Positions 16,887 to 25,534 of a DNA stretch of 64,000 nucleotides are shown here, piece after piece. The position numbers and the translations under genes were made by a program. Source of the stretch: Streptomyces wuyuanensis (GTDB taxonomy: Bacteria; Actinomycetota; Actinomycetes; Streptomycetales; Streptomycetaceae). The notes beneath the pieces were generated by a model that worked only from the letters and a program-made list of their open reading frames with translations, was not told the origin of the DNA and ran no database searches. Every line of letters starts with the position of its first letter. Position 1 is the first letter of the stretch. The stretch spans positions 86,200 to 150,199 of the forward strand of contig NZ_FNHI01000025.1 of NCBI RefSeq assembly GCF_900103455.1, read 5' to 3'.

Positions 16887-18470
16887 ATGGCCGATGACGT
16901 CAAGGACACGCTCCCTCCGCCGCCCAGTTCGCACAGCCGCGAAGGGCCCGGAGAGCTGAAGCACAACGCGATCGGATTCCTCGACGCGCTCGTCATCGGC
17001 ATCAACTCGACCTCACCCGCGTACTCGCTGGCCGCGGTCATCGGCTCGGTCGTGGCACTCGTCGGCGTCTACGCTCCCGGCGTCGTCCTCGCCTCCTTCG
17101 TGCCGATGCTGCTCATCGCATCGGCCTTCTTCTACCTCAACCGGGTCGACCAGGACTGCGGCACGACCTTCTCCTGGGTGACCCGCGCCATGGGCCCCTG
17201 GGCCGGCTGGTTCGGCGGCTGGGCGATCATGATGACCGGTGTGCTCGTCGTCGGCTCCCTCGCCGACGTGGCCGTCGGCTTCGGGCTGCTCACCGTGGGC
17301 CTCGACAGCTGGGCGTCCAACGACTTCGTACGCCAGCTGCTCGCCGTGCTGGTCATCCTCGTCATGACCGCCATCTGCGTCATCGGCACCGAGGCCTCGG
17401 CACACGTCCAGAACGTGCTCATCCTCGCCCAGGTCGCATCGCTCCTCGCGTTCGCCGTCGTGGCGGTCCACCGCGTGTACGCGGGCACCAGCTCGCTCGG
17501 CGGCGTCGAACCGCAGATCGGCTGGCTGAATCCCCTCGGGGCGGGCGGCGGCGCACTGACCGCGGGCCTGCTGCTGGGCGTCTTCATGTACTGGGGCTGG
17601 GAGTCGGCGGTCAACCTCACCGAAGAGGTCAAGAACTCCGCCAGCGCCCCCGGACGGGCCGGCATCTGGTCGACGGTCATCCTGCTCGGCACGTACCTCT
17701 CGGTCACCATCGCCGTCGTCGCCTTCGCCGGGCCCGCCTACCTCGCAGAGAACGCCTCCGAGGAGGAGTTCATCTTCGCCTCCCTCGCCGGGCAGGTCCT
17801 CGGGGGCTGGGACTGGCTCGTCCTGCTGGCCGTTTCCACGTCCGCGCTCGCCTCGACCCAGACGACGATCATCCCGGCATCCCGCACCGGGCTCTCCATG
17901 GCCAGGCGCGGAGCGCTGCCCGCCGCCCTGGCCCGCATCCACCCCCGCTTCCACACGCCGCACGTCAGCACCTGGGCCGTCGCGATCGTCGCCATCGTCT
18001 GGTACCTCGTCGTCAGCCAGATCAGCGAGAACGCCCTGCTCGACTCGCTCACCGCGCTCTCACTGCTCATCGCGTTCTACTACGCGCTCACCGGCATCGC
18101 CTGCGCCGTCTACTACCGCCGCCATCTCACCGAGAGCGTGCGCAACTTCCTGCTCATCGGCGTCGGACCGGTGATCGGTGCGGTGCTGCTGCTGTGGCTG
18201 CTGGTCGAATCCGTCATCGACATGTCCGACCCGGCCAACTCGTACAGCGGCGTCTCGTGGTTCGGGCTCGGCCCGCCGCTCGTCATCGGCATCTTCATCG
18301 TCGTGGTGGGACTGCTGATCATGTTCGCGCGCCGGCTGACGAGCGACGGCTTCTGGCACGAGCGCCCCGGCGTCTGCGACCCCGACCTCGCGCGCGGCAC
18401 CGGCTCACGCTCGGGCACCGGTCCCGGCACCGGCGCGGGCGCCGACCGGAACGGATCCGGAGGGCCGTGA
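16887..18470 (+). CDS. APC-superfamily amino-acid/polyamine permease
   Basis: A 527-aa transporter with about 12 membrane segments. Landmarks: GELKHNAIGFLDALVIGINSTSPAYSLAAVIG at the first segment, FFYLNRVDQDCGTTFSWVTRAMGPWAGWFGGWA, MYWGWESAVNLTEEVKNSA and STQTTIIPASRTGLSMARRGALP. This is the family of basic amino-acid and polyamine permeases, distinct from the AAT permease at 7.1 kb. The end is a hydrophilic Gly/Thr/Arg-rich tail of about 35 residues. The UspA gene starts 2 nt after its stop, so the two are co-transcribed, a pairing frequently seen for this permease type. Confidence 0.9.
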   Translation: MADDVKDTLPPPPSSHSREGPGELKHNAIGFLDALVIGINSTSPAYSLAAVIGSVVALVGVYAPGVVLASFVPMLLIASAFFYLNRVDQDCGTTFSWVTRAMGPWAGWFGGWAIMMTGVLVVGSLADVAVGFGLLTVGLDSWASNDFVRQLLAVLVILVMTAICVIGTEASAHVQNVLILAQVASLLAFAVVAVHRVYAGTSSLGGVEPQIGWLNPLGAGGGALTAGLLLGVFMYWGWESAVNLTEEVKNSASAPGRAGIWSTVILLGTYLSVTIAVVAFAGPAYLAENASEEEFIFASLAGQVLGGWDWLVLLAVSTSALASTQTTIIPASRTGLSMARRGALPAALARIHPRFHTPHVSTWAVAIVAIVWYLVVSQISENALLDSLTALSLLIAFYYALTGIACAVYYRRHLTESVRNFLLIGVGPVIGAVLLLWLLVESVIDMSDPANSYSGVSWFGLGPPLVIGIFIVVVGLLIMFARRLTSDGFWHERPGVCDPDLARGTGSRSGTGPGTGAGADRNGSGGP

Positions 18471-18471
18471 G

Positions 18472-18891
18472 ATGGCCGTCGTCCTCGGATACGACGAGTC
18501 ACCCGGCTCGGTGCGGGCGCTGCGGGTGGCCATCGAGGTGGCCGCCGCCTTCGGCGAGCCGCTCGTCCTGGTCTTCGGCGCGGCGCCCCCGGGCGCGCTC
18601 GGCGAGGAGTACCGCACGCATCTGGAGGCCATCCGCCAGTCCGGCAGGGCCGCCCTCGCGCACGCGGTCGCTGCGGCCGACGACGCGGGCGTACCCACGG
18701 CGGTGGAGATCCTCGACCGGAAGCCGGCGGAGGCACTGCTCGACGCGGCCGACCGCCACGACGCCCGCGTCATCGTCGTCGGCAGTTACGGCGAGAGCCC
18801 GCTGCGCGGCGCCCTCCTGGGCTCGACCCCGCACAAGCTGCTGCACATCTCGCGGGTCCCGGTGCTGTGCGTGCCGGCGGAGGACGGCTGA
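18472..18891 (+). CDS. Universal stress protein (UspA family)
   Basis: A single Usp domain of 139 aa. ATP-binding pattern GSYGESPLRGALLGST fits Gx2Gx9G(S/T), followed by KLLHISRVPVLCVPAEDG, the usual last strand. VVLGYDESPGSVRALRVAIEVAA opens the fold. It starts 2 nt after the permease stop, so it is translated from the same mRNA and may regulate or accompany the permease. The start codon is fixed by the overlap context. A large hairpin ends the unit. Confidence 0.91.
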   Translation: MAVVLGYDESPGSVRALRVAIEVAAAFGEPLVLVFGAAPPGALGEEYRTHLEAIRQSGRAALAHAVAAADDAGVPTAVEILDRKPAEALLDAADRHDARVIVVGSYGESPLRGALLGSTPHKLLHISRVPVLCVPAEDG

Positions 18892-18910
18892 GCGGCGGGC
18901 CGGTGAACGG

Positions 18911-18953
18911 CCGCAGGCCCCCGCGCTCCGGACGGGAGAGCGGGGGCCTGCGG
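18911..18953. terminator. Bidirectional terminator between uspA and nagE2
   Basis: CCGCAGGCCCCCGC (18911-18924) pairs with GCGGGGGCCTGCGG (18940-18953), 14 bp. A smaller CTCC/GGAG pairing is possible in the loop. It separates two convergent genes. Confidence 0.85.
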
Positions 18954-18972
18954 GCGCATCGGCCGCGGCGGG

Positions 18973-20247
18973 CTACTTCGCCTCGGCCTTCTCGAGTTCG
19001 GCCAGCTCCTCGTCGGACTCGCGGCCCGGCGTCGGCAGGTTGAACTTGGTGATCGCGAAGCGGAAGACCACGTAGTAGACGACCGCGAAGCACAGGCCGA
19101 TCGGGATGATCAGCCATGGACTCGTCGCCTTGTTCCAGCCCAGGCCCAGGTCGATCAGGCCGGCGGAGAAGGTGAAGCCCGCGTGGACGCCGAACGCCCA
19201 GGTCACGGCCATCGAGATGGCGGTGAGAAGAGCGTGGATCGCGTACAGCAGCGGCGCGATGAACATGAACGAGAACTCGATCGGCTCGGTCACACCGGTG
19301 ACGAACGACGTCAGGGCGAGCGAGAGCATCATGCCGGTGACGGCCTTGCGGCGCTCCGGGCGTGCCGTGTGTGCGATGGCCAGAGCGGCGGCCGGGAGAC
19401 CGAACATCATGATCGGGAAGAAGCCCGTCATGAACAGACCGGCCTCCGGGTCACCGGCGAAGAAGCGGTGCAGGTCGCCGTGGACGACCTCGCCGGCGGC
19501 GTTCGTGAAGTCGCCGATCTGGAACCAGGCGACGGTGTTCACGAACTGGTGCATGCCGATCGGGATCAGCGCGCGGTTGATGAGGCCGAACAGTCCGGCG
19601 CCGCCGGCGCCCAGGCCGGTCATCCACGCGCCGAAGTCGGAGATGACGTTGCCGATCGGCTCCCAGACGAGGCCGAAGAACACGCCGACGATGACGCCGA
19701 CGAAGGCCATGATGATCGGCACGAGGCGCCGGCCGTTGAAGAAGCCGAGCCAGTCCACCAGCTTCGTGCGGTGGTAGCGCTGCCACAGGACCGCGGAGAG
19801 CAGACCCATGATGATGCCGCCGAGGACGCCGGGGTTGTTGTAGGTCGCGGCGACGTCGACGCCCTTGTTGGCGGTGGTGTTGACCACGGCCTCGGTCACC
19901 GGGAACGCGGTGAGGACGTTCTTGTAGACGAGGAAGCCGACGAGGGCCGCCAGCGCGGTGGACCCGTCCGACTTCTTGGCGAAGCCGATCGCGACGCCTA
20001 TGCAGAACAGCAGGGGCAGGTTGGCGAAGACGGCGTCACCGGCGGTGGCGAACACCGAGGCGACCTTGTCCCAGCCGAGGCCGTCCTTGCCGAAGACATC
20101 GGGCTGGCCGAGGCGCAGCAGGATGCCCGCCGCCGGCAGCACGGCGATGGGCAGCTGCAGGCTGCGGCCCACCTTCTGCAGGCCCTGGAACAGGCCGGAG
20201 CCCCATTTCTTGGCGGGTGGCGCCGTGTCGACGGTGGCCGTGGTCAC
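18973..20247 (-). CDS. nagE2: PTS N-acetylglucosamine transporter, EIIC (NagE2-like)
   Basis: Membrane component for GlcNAc uptake and phosphorylation by the phosphotransferase system. The 424-aa protein has the glucose/GlcNAc EIIC landmarks: GLQKVGRSLQLPIAVLPAAGILLRLGQPD near the start, NNPGVLGGIIMGLLSAVLWQRYHRTKL, FFNGRRLVPI, GMHQFVNTVAWFQIGDF and GVTEPIEFSFMFIAPLLYAIHA. There is no EIIB domain in the same chain; the small EIIB at 22297 is the phosphodonor. Two DasR-like boxes lie about 90-115 nt upstream. A close paralogue, nagE1, follows in the same orientation, which matches the S. coelicolor nagE2-nagE1-nagF order as I recall it. Confidence 0.93.
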   Translation of the reverse strand: MTTATVDTAPPAKKWGSGLFQGLQKVGRSLQLPIAVLPAAGILLRLGQPDVFGKDGLGWDKVASVFATAGDAVFANLPLLFCIGVAIGFAKKSDGSTALAALVGFLVYKNVLTAFPVTEAVVNTTANKGVDVAATYNNPGVLGGIIMGLLSAVLWQRYHRTKLVDWLGFFNGRRLVPIIMAFVGVIVGVFFGLVWEPIGNVISDFGAWMTGLGAGGAGLFGLINRALIPIGMHQFVNTVAWFQIGDFTNAAGEVVHGDLHRFFAGDPEAGLFMTGFFPIMMFGLPAAALAIAHTARPERRKAVTGMMLSLALTSFVTGVTEPIEFSFMFIAPLLYAIHALLTAISMAVTWAFGVHAGFTFSAGLIDLGLGWNKATSPWLIIPIGLCFAVVYYVVFRFAITKFNLPTPGRESDEELAELEKAEAK

Positions 20248-20330
20248 AACTTCCTCCAGTGGGCAAGGCGCCGCCCGGCCGGGGGAAGAGGGGGACGGCG
20301 GCGTCTCAGGGGATGCGGTGGTATGGACCG

Positions 20331-20346
20331 CATGGTCTACACCAGT
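20331..20346. promoter_or_regulatory. DasR-responsive element (dre) 1 upstream of nagE2
   Basis: CATGGTCTACACCAGT matches the dre consensus ACTGGTCTAGACCAGT at 13 of 16 positions, and its core TGGTCTACACCA is nearly palindromic. DasR represses the nag genes until GlcNAc-derived sugar phosphates accumulate. Confidence 0.85.
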
Positions 20347-20347
20347 C

Positions 20348-20363
20348 AGAGGTGTAGACCAGT
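20348..20363. promoter_or_regulatory. DasR-responsive element (dre) 2 upstream of nagE2
   Basis: AGAGGTGTAGACCAGT matches the dre consensus at 13 of 16 positions and sits 17 bp from the first box, so two dimers could bind side by side. Confidence 0.8.
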
Positions 20364-20727
20364 TGTAGCACGTGAGGGAAAGATAAGGAACCTGCGATTC
20401 TCGAGGTCTCGGTCATGGGCCGAGAGCCCTCCGTGTCACCCCTGCCGGAGCCCCCGTAGGAGCCCCGGTCGGAGCCCCGTCGGCGCCGCCCGGAAGCCCC
20501 CGCCGCCCGACGCGCGCCGCCCGGTCCGGGCCCCCGCGGGCGGCCGCCGCCCGGCCCCGGCCCCTCGGGCGCCCGCCGGCCGGTGCGCCGTGTCCGTGTG
20601 CCGCCGCCGGTCCCCCGGCGTCCGTGGGCGGCTGCCTTCGCCCGCCGCGCGTCGCCCGCCGTGCGGTCGGCGGCTCCGGCCGCGGTGGGCGAGGTCGTGG
20701 GCGGGGCGGCGCTCCGCCCCGCGCCCG

Positions 20728-22023
20728 CTACTTGGTGACCTCGCGCTCCAGCTCGTCTCCGATCTCGTCCGGCTCGCGCCCCGGCGTCCTGATGTCGAAC
20801 TTGGTGATCGCGAAGCGGAAGATCGCGTAGTACACCGCCGCGAAGCCCAGGCCGATCGGGACGATCAGCCACGGTTTCGTCGCCAGACCCCAGTTGATCA
20901 CGTAGTCGATGAAGCCCGCCGAGAACGAGAAGCCGTCCTTCACGCCCAGCGTCCAGGTCACGGCCATCGAGACGCCCGTGAGCACCGCGTGGATCGCGTA
21001 CAGCACGGGGGCGACGAACATGAACGAGTACTCCAGCGGCTCCGTGATGCCCGTGACGAACGACGTCAGCGCCGCCGACATCATGAGACCGCCCACCTCG
21101 GCGCGCCGGTGCGGCTTCGCACAGTGCGTGATCGCCAGCGCCGCGGCCGGCAGCGCGAACATCATGATGGGGAAGAAGCCCGTGGTGAACAGGCCCGCGT
21201 TCGGGTCCCCGTTCAGGAACATGTTGATGTCACCGTGCACCACCGTGCCGTCCGGCTTGGTGTACGAGCCGAACTGGAACCACAGCGGCACGTTCAGGAA
21301 CTGGTGCAGCCCCACCACCAGCAGCGCACGGTTCGCCACCCCGAAGATGCCGGCGCCCCACGACCCCAGGTCCTGCAGCCAGTTGCTGAAGCTCTCCAGC
21401 GCCCCGCCGATCGGCGGCCAGACCCACAGGCAGATCGCCGCGAACGCGATCGCGACGAACGACATGATGATCGGGACCAGCCGGCGGCCGTTGAAGAAGC
21501 CGAGCCAGTCCACCAGCTTCGTGCGGTGGTAGCGCTGCCAGATGTAGGCGGTCATCAGACCCATCACGATCCCGCCGAAGACCCCGGGATTCTGGTACGT
21601 GAAGGCCGTGATCGAACCGTCCACCGCCTGGCAGCCGGTGGCCACGGGGGTCGTGGGGTCGATGCACTCCTCCGGGAACTCCCGGATCACGCCGTAGTAC
21701 ACGAGGAAACCCGCCACCGCGGCGAGCGCCGTCGAGCCGTCCGCCTTCTTCGCCATGCCGATCGCGACACCCACGCAGAAGAGCATCGGCAGCCCGAGGC
21801 CGGAGTCCAGCAACGCGCCGCCGGCGCCGTCCATCACCTTGGCGAGGTTCGTCCAGCCGAGCCCCTGGTCACCGAAGACGTCCGGCTGGCCGAGCCGGTT
21901 GAGGATGCCGGCCGCGGGCAGCACGGCGATGGGGAGCTGCAGGCTGCGCCCCATCTTCTGGAGCCCCTGGAACGACCTGTGCCGCCATGACGGCCGCGGT
22001 ACGGCCGCGCTCTCGGTGCTCAT
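20728..22023 (-). CDS. nagE1: PTS N-acetylglucosamine transporter, EIIC (NagE1-like)
   Basis: A 431-aa paralogue of NagE2 with the same landmarks: GLQKMGRSLQLPIAVLPAAGILNRLGQPD, NPGVFGGIVMGLMTAYIWQRYHRTKL, FFNGRRLVPI, GLHQFLNVPLWFQFG and GITEPLEYSFMFVAPVLYAIHAVLTG. It differs mainly by the loop VATGCQAVDGSITAF, absent from NagE2, and by the C-terminus (PGREPDEIGDELEREVTK). EIIB and EIIA are supplied in trans. A near-perfect dre box lies 43 nt upstream in the divergent gap shared with nagF, so both directions are probably controlled by DasR. Confidence 0.92.
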   Translation of the reverse strand: MSTESAAVPRPSWRHRSFQGLQKMGRSLQLPIAVLPAAGILNRLGQPDVFGDQGLGWTNLAKVMDGAGGALLDSGLGLPMLFCVGVAIGMAKKADGSTALAAVAGFLVYYGVIREFPEECIDPTTPVATGCQAVDGSITAFTYQNPGVFGGIVMGLMTAYIWQRYHRTKLVDWLGFFNGRRLVPIIMSFVAIAFAAICLWVWPPIGGALESFSNWLQDLGSWGAGIFGVANRALLVVGLHQFLNVPLWFQFGSYTKPDGTVVHGDINMFLNGDPNAGLFTTGFFPIMMFALPAAALAITHCAKPHRRAEVGGLMMSAALTSFVTGITEPLEYSFMFVAPVLYAIHAVLTGVSMAVTWTLGVKDGFSFSAGFIDYVINWGLATKPWLIVPIGLGFAAVYYAIFRFAITKFDIRTPGREPDEIGDELEREVTK

Positions 22024-22065
22024 CGGCGTCCTCCCGGAAGTCGCCTGGTTTGGCAGGTGTTGCAG

Positions 22066-22081
22066 ACTGGTGTAGACCAGT
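22066..22081. promoter_or_regulatory. DasR-responsive element (dre) between nagE1 and nagF
   Basis: ACTGGTGTAGACCAGT matches the dre consensus ACTGGTCTAGACCAGT at 15 of 16 positions. It lies in the divergent gap, so one site may serve both transcripts. Confidence 0.9.
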
Positions 22082-22296
22082 TTTCGTACGGCTCGGGTCG
22101 ACCCGGATTTCCCCCCGTGGTCCGACCGAGGTCCGTCGTGGAAGCGGGTCGCCGGTGATCGTCATCATTCGACAGGTGGCGGTCACTCGCCCATGAAGAT
22201 GGGCCAACCGTGCATTACCGTGACGAAACGGACCGATGGTGGGCCGAGGCAGCGCTGAGCGCCCCGAACGGGCCTCTCGAAAGCAGGGAGAAGGAC

Positions 22297-22530
22297 ATGG
22301 CCAGCAAGGCTGAGAAGATCGTCGCCGGGCTCGGCGGTATCGACAACATCGAAGAAGTCGAGGGCTGCATCACCCGCCTCCGCACCGAGGTCGTGGACCC
22401 GAGCAAGGTCGACGAGGCCGCGCTGAAGGCCGCCGGCGCCCACGGCGTCGTCAAGATGGGCACCGCCATCCAGGTCGTCATCGGCACCGACGCCGACCCC
22501 ATCGCCGCCGACATCGAAGACATGATGTGA
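22297..22530 (+). CDS. nagF: PTS EIIB component for N-acetylglucosamine
   Basis: A 77-aa cytoplasmic phosphocarrier of the glucose-type EIIB family. ATG 22297 follows GGGAGAAGG; the open frame extends upstream without support. Phosphocysteine is C24 in VEGCITRLR, the standard EIIB signature, and the end (IGTDADPIAADIEDMM) matches free-standing Streptomyces EIIB. It transfers phosphate from EIIA to GlcNAc bound by NagE1 or NagE2. It is divergent from nagE1, shares its dre box, and ends at a hairpin. Confidence 0.92.
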   Translation: MASKAEKIVAGLGGIDNIEEVEGCITRLRTEVVDPSKVDEAALKAAGAHGVVKMGTAIQVVIGTDADPIAADIEDMM

Positions 22531-22615
22531 CCCCCGCGCGAGCCGCCTCCCCGCTCACCCGCGAGAGACCGCACCACTGACGGCGGACCCCGGTCCACCC
22601 CGGAAGGTCTCACCC

Positions 22616-22652
22616 GTGAGGGGCCCTTTCCACACCGGAACGGGCCCCTCAC
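22616..22652 (+). terminator. Terminator of nagF
   Basis: GTGAGGGGCCC (22616-22626) pairs with GGGCCCCTCAC (22642-22652), an 11-bp perfect stem with a 15-nt loop. It ends 23 nt before the rph start, separating the two units. Confidence 0.82.
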
Positions 22653-22661
22653 GCGCGTACG

Positions 22662-22667
22662 GATAGG
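22662..22667 (+). promoter_or_regulatory. -10 box of rph (probable leaderless start)
   Basis: TAGGCT ends 8 nt before ATG 22676, and no SD is visible, so transcription probably starts at the start codon. The position right after the nagF terminator supports an independent promoter. Confidence 0.5.
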
Positions 22668-22675
22668 CTCCCCAC

Positions 22676-23413
<738 letters not shown>

Positions 23414-23576
23414 GCCGCGACCCCCGCCGAGAGACGCACCCTCGGCGAGGGGCCCGGGGCGTCGCCGTCCTCCGAAGGTAAAGAAGCAACCAAGAACGCC
23501 ACTGCCGGCGTCACAGCAGGTACGGGCGTACGGGCCGAACCGTACGCCCGTCCGAGAACAGGGGAGGGACTGCTCC

Positions 23577-23954
23577 ATGCGCAGCCGCCGTATCGCACTC
23601 GCCGTCGTCACCGCCGTCGCGCTCACCGGAGCCGTCGGCTGCGGTGCCGTCGACAAGGCTCTGGACTGCGTCAAGACCGCCGACGCCATAGCCACCAGCG
23701 TCGACAGGCTCTCCCAGGCCGTCGGCACCGCCTCCGATGACCCCACACAGCTGACCGAAGCCCTCAACGACATCGACAAGGAACTCGGCAACCTCAAGGA
23801 CACCACGGACAACGCCGACCTCTCCAAGGCCGTCGACGACCTCTCCAAGGGAGTCGAGAACGTCCGCACGTCCGTCGAGAACGGCGACGCCACCCCGGAC
23901 ATCAAGCCGGTCACCGACGCCGCCACCGAACTCGGCAAGGTCTGCACCTCCTGA
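23577..23954 (+). CDS. Small secreted helical protein, probable lipoprotein
   Basis: A 125-aa protein of unknown function. MRSRRIALAVVTAVALTGAVGC forms a signal peptide with a weak lipobox (AVGC), so the mature N-terminus is probably Cys22. The mature part has Asp/Lys/Leu-rich helices with heptad character (DRLSQAVGTASDDPTQLTEALNDIDKELGNLKDTTDNADLSKAVDDLSKGVENV), which looks like a coiled-coil or helical bundle. It has Cys at 31 and near the end (KVCTS). GGGGAGGGA lies before the ATG. It sits between rph and rdgB, but no link to nucleotide metabolism is visible. Confidence 0.82.
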   Translation: MRSRRIALAVVTAVALTGAVGCGAVDKALDCVKTADAIATSVDRLSQAVGTASDDPTQLTEALNDIDKELGNLKDTTDNADLSKAVDDLSKGVENVRTSVENGDATPDIKPVTDAATELGKVCTS

Positions 23955-24210
23955 GCCGACGCCGATCCGGCGGTCTCCGCCCACCCCGGGCGACCGACCC
24001 GGGCGGCCTCCGCCCACCCCGGGCCGCGACCGACGCGGGCGGCCTCCGCACTTCCCGAGCGGGCGCCGAACCCCCATCGGGGGCCGAACCCTCCACCGGG
24101 CGCCGAACCGGCGAGGTCCGCACCTCCCCAGCGGGCGCCGAGCCCCCACCGGGCGCCGTGGACACCACCCACGGCGCCCTCGCCCTCACCGGCGCGGCGA
24201 TACTGGGCGC

Positions 24211-24813
24211 ATGACCCGCCTGATCCTCGCCACCCGCAATCCCGGGAAGATCACCGAGCTCCACGCGATCCTCGCCGACGCAGGCCTCAGCCACGAACTC
24301 GTCGGCGCCGACGCCTACCCCGACATCCCCGACGTCAAGGAAACCGGCGTCACCTTCGCCGAGAACGCCCTGCTCAAGGCACACGCCCTGGCCCAGGCCA
24401 CCGGCCTCCCGGCCGTCGCCGACGACTCCGGCCTCTGCGTCGACGTCCTGGGAGGCGCCCCGGGCATCTTCTCCGCCCGCTGGTCCGGCACCCACGGCGA
24501 CGACACGGCCAACCTCGAACTGCTCCTCGCCCAGCTCTCCGACATCGCCGAGGAACACCGCGCCGCGCACTTCGCCTGCGCGGCAGCCCTGGCCCTCCCC
24601 GACGGCACGGAACGCGTCGTCGAGGGGCGCCTGCGAGGCACCCTGCGCCACGCCCCGGCCGGCACGAACGGCTTCGGCTACGACCCGATCCTCCAGCCGG
24701 ACGGCGAGACGCGGACGTGCGCGCAGCTGAGCCCGGAGGAGAAGAACGCGATCAGCCACCGCGGGAAGGCGTTCCGGGCCCTGGTGCCGGTGGTCCGGGA
24801 GCTGCTGGCCTGA
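24211..24813 (+). CDS. rdgB: RdgB/HAM1 non-canonical purine NTP pyrophosphatase
   Basis: Hydrolyses dITP/XTP to monophosphates to keep damaged purines out of nucleic acids. Motifs in order: ATRNPGKITELHAIL (substrate binding), GVTFAENALLKA, VADDSGLCVDVLGGAPGIFSARW (catalytic Asp pair), GTNGFGYDPI and LSPEEKNAISHRGKAFR. The length of 200 aa is typical. No SD is visible; GATACT is 8-9 nt before the ATG, so a leaderless transcript is possible. Together with rph it fits the usual actinobacterial rph-rdgB neighbourhood. Confidence 0.96.
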   Translation: MTRLILATRNPGKITELHAILADAGLSHELVGADAYPDIPDVKETGVTFAENALLKAHALAQATGLPAVADDSGLCVDVLGGAPGIFSARWSGTHGDDTANLELLLAQLSDIAEEHRAAHFACAAALALPDGTERVVEGRLRGTLRHAPAGTNGFGYDPILQPDGETRTCAQLSPEEKNAISHRGKAFRALVPVVRELLA

Positions 24814-24869
24814 GCTCCGCAAGGACGAAGGCCCGACTCGCGGGGTGCGAGCCGGGCCCTCGGTCGAGG

Positions 24870-24942
24870 TGCGCCCGGTCGGATTCGAACCGACAAACAC
24901 GACCACCTAAAGATCGCCGCTCAGCCCTTGGCGTACGGGCGC
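24870..24942 (-). tRNA. tRNA-Leu-like gene, anticodon UAG, short variable region
   Basis: Reads as a full cloverleaf on the minus strand: acceptor GCGCCCG/CGGGCGC, T8-A9, a 3-bp D stem with loop CAAGGGCTGA (A14 and the GG pair present), anticodon arm CGATC-TTTAGGT-GGTCG, variable region TGTTT, T arm GTCGG-TTCGAAT-CCGAC, and A73. The anticodon UAG reads CUA (Leu) by the code. Ordinary tRNA-Leu has a long variable arm; this one has only 5 nt. CCA is not encoded (ACCT follows). Its identity is therefore uncertain in spite of the clear fold. Confidence 0.88.
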
Positions 24943-24997
24943 CCGTCTCCGCGCCCACTGTACTGGGCACAGTCGGTATCCGGTGCGGAGAGGCCCT

Positions 24998-25534
24998 TCA
25001 GAGGCCGGGGCGTCGGCCGCCCCGGCACCATGTGGCGGTGGTCGCGTGGCAGTTGGGGCACAGCAGCCGCAGGTTGTCGGCGCGATCGTCCAGCCGGTCG
25101 CCGTTGATGTGATCGACCTCGAGGGTCAAGGGCCGGCCGAGCCATTCGGGGCCGGAGCCGCACCCGGCGCACTCGTCGGGTACCCCGATCTCCCGGAGCG
25201 CGCGCCGCAGGTGCGCGGTTCTGGTGCGCCGCCCCGTTTCCCTCTTCACCAGGACGTCCGCGGCACGTCGTGCGGGGACGGTTCCGGGTCTGCCCTTCAT
25301 GTGCGCCTGGCCGAGGAAGTGGGCGGTACTGAGACCGTCGTCGGCGATCCACCGCTTCAGGTTCGTGCGCTGACTGGTGTTGTCGGGCCGCGACAGGCGG
25401 CGCAGCACCGCGGCCATCGAGCACGAGGCGCTGACAGCTGTGGCCAGGTCCGCCGCCGTGGGCCGGTCGTCCGCCCTGCGGTAGGCGCGTCGCGGTGGAT
25501 CCGGCACGCCGATGCCGCGGGCTTCCCGATTCAT
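24998..25534 (-). CDS. HNH endonuclease-domain protein 1 (short)
   Basis: A 178-aa protein with a C-terminal zinc-ribbon HNH domain: DECAGCGSGPEWLGRPLTLEVDHINGD, then RADNLRLLCPNCHATT, giving Cys pairs CxxC and CxxC around the EVDHINGD core with its catalytic His. The N-terminal half has a single DNA-binding-like module (AAVLRRLSRPDNTSQRTNLKRWIADDGLSTAHFLGQAH). It is downstream of the longer paralogue, with start and stop overlapping (ATGA), and is 55 nt upstream of the tRNA-Leu in the same direction. Nicking or homing function is family knowledge; the role here is unknown. Moderate similarity between the two HNH genes suggests a tandem duplication. Confidence 0.87.
   Translation of the reverse strand: MNREARGIGVPDPPRRAYRRADDRPTAADLATAVSASCSMAAVLRRLSRPDNTSQRTNLKRWIADDGLSTAHFLGQAHMKGRPGTVPARRAADVLVKRETGRRTRTAHLRRALREIGVPDECAGCGSGPEWLGRPLTLEVDHINGDRLDDRADNLRLLCPNCHATTATWCRGGRRPGL

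Larger units (their letters stand above)
20248..20727. other. Intergenic region upstream of nagE2
   Basis: The right part (20331-20363) carries two DasR-like boxes, listed separately. The rest (20390-20727) is very GC-rich and shows no credible gene; its open frames have Pro/Arg/Ala-rich products without recognised motifs. Confidence 0.55.

Noticed and set aside
20306..20872. An open frame on the minus strand in the nagE1-nagE2 gap.
   Set aside because: It starts over the dre boxes, overlaps the 3' end of nagE1, and its product is Arg/Gly/Ala-rich with no motif.
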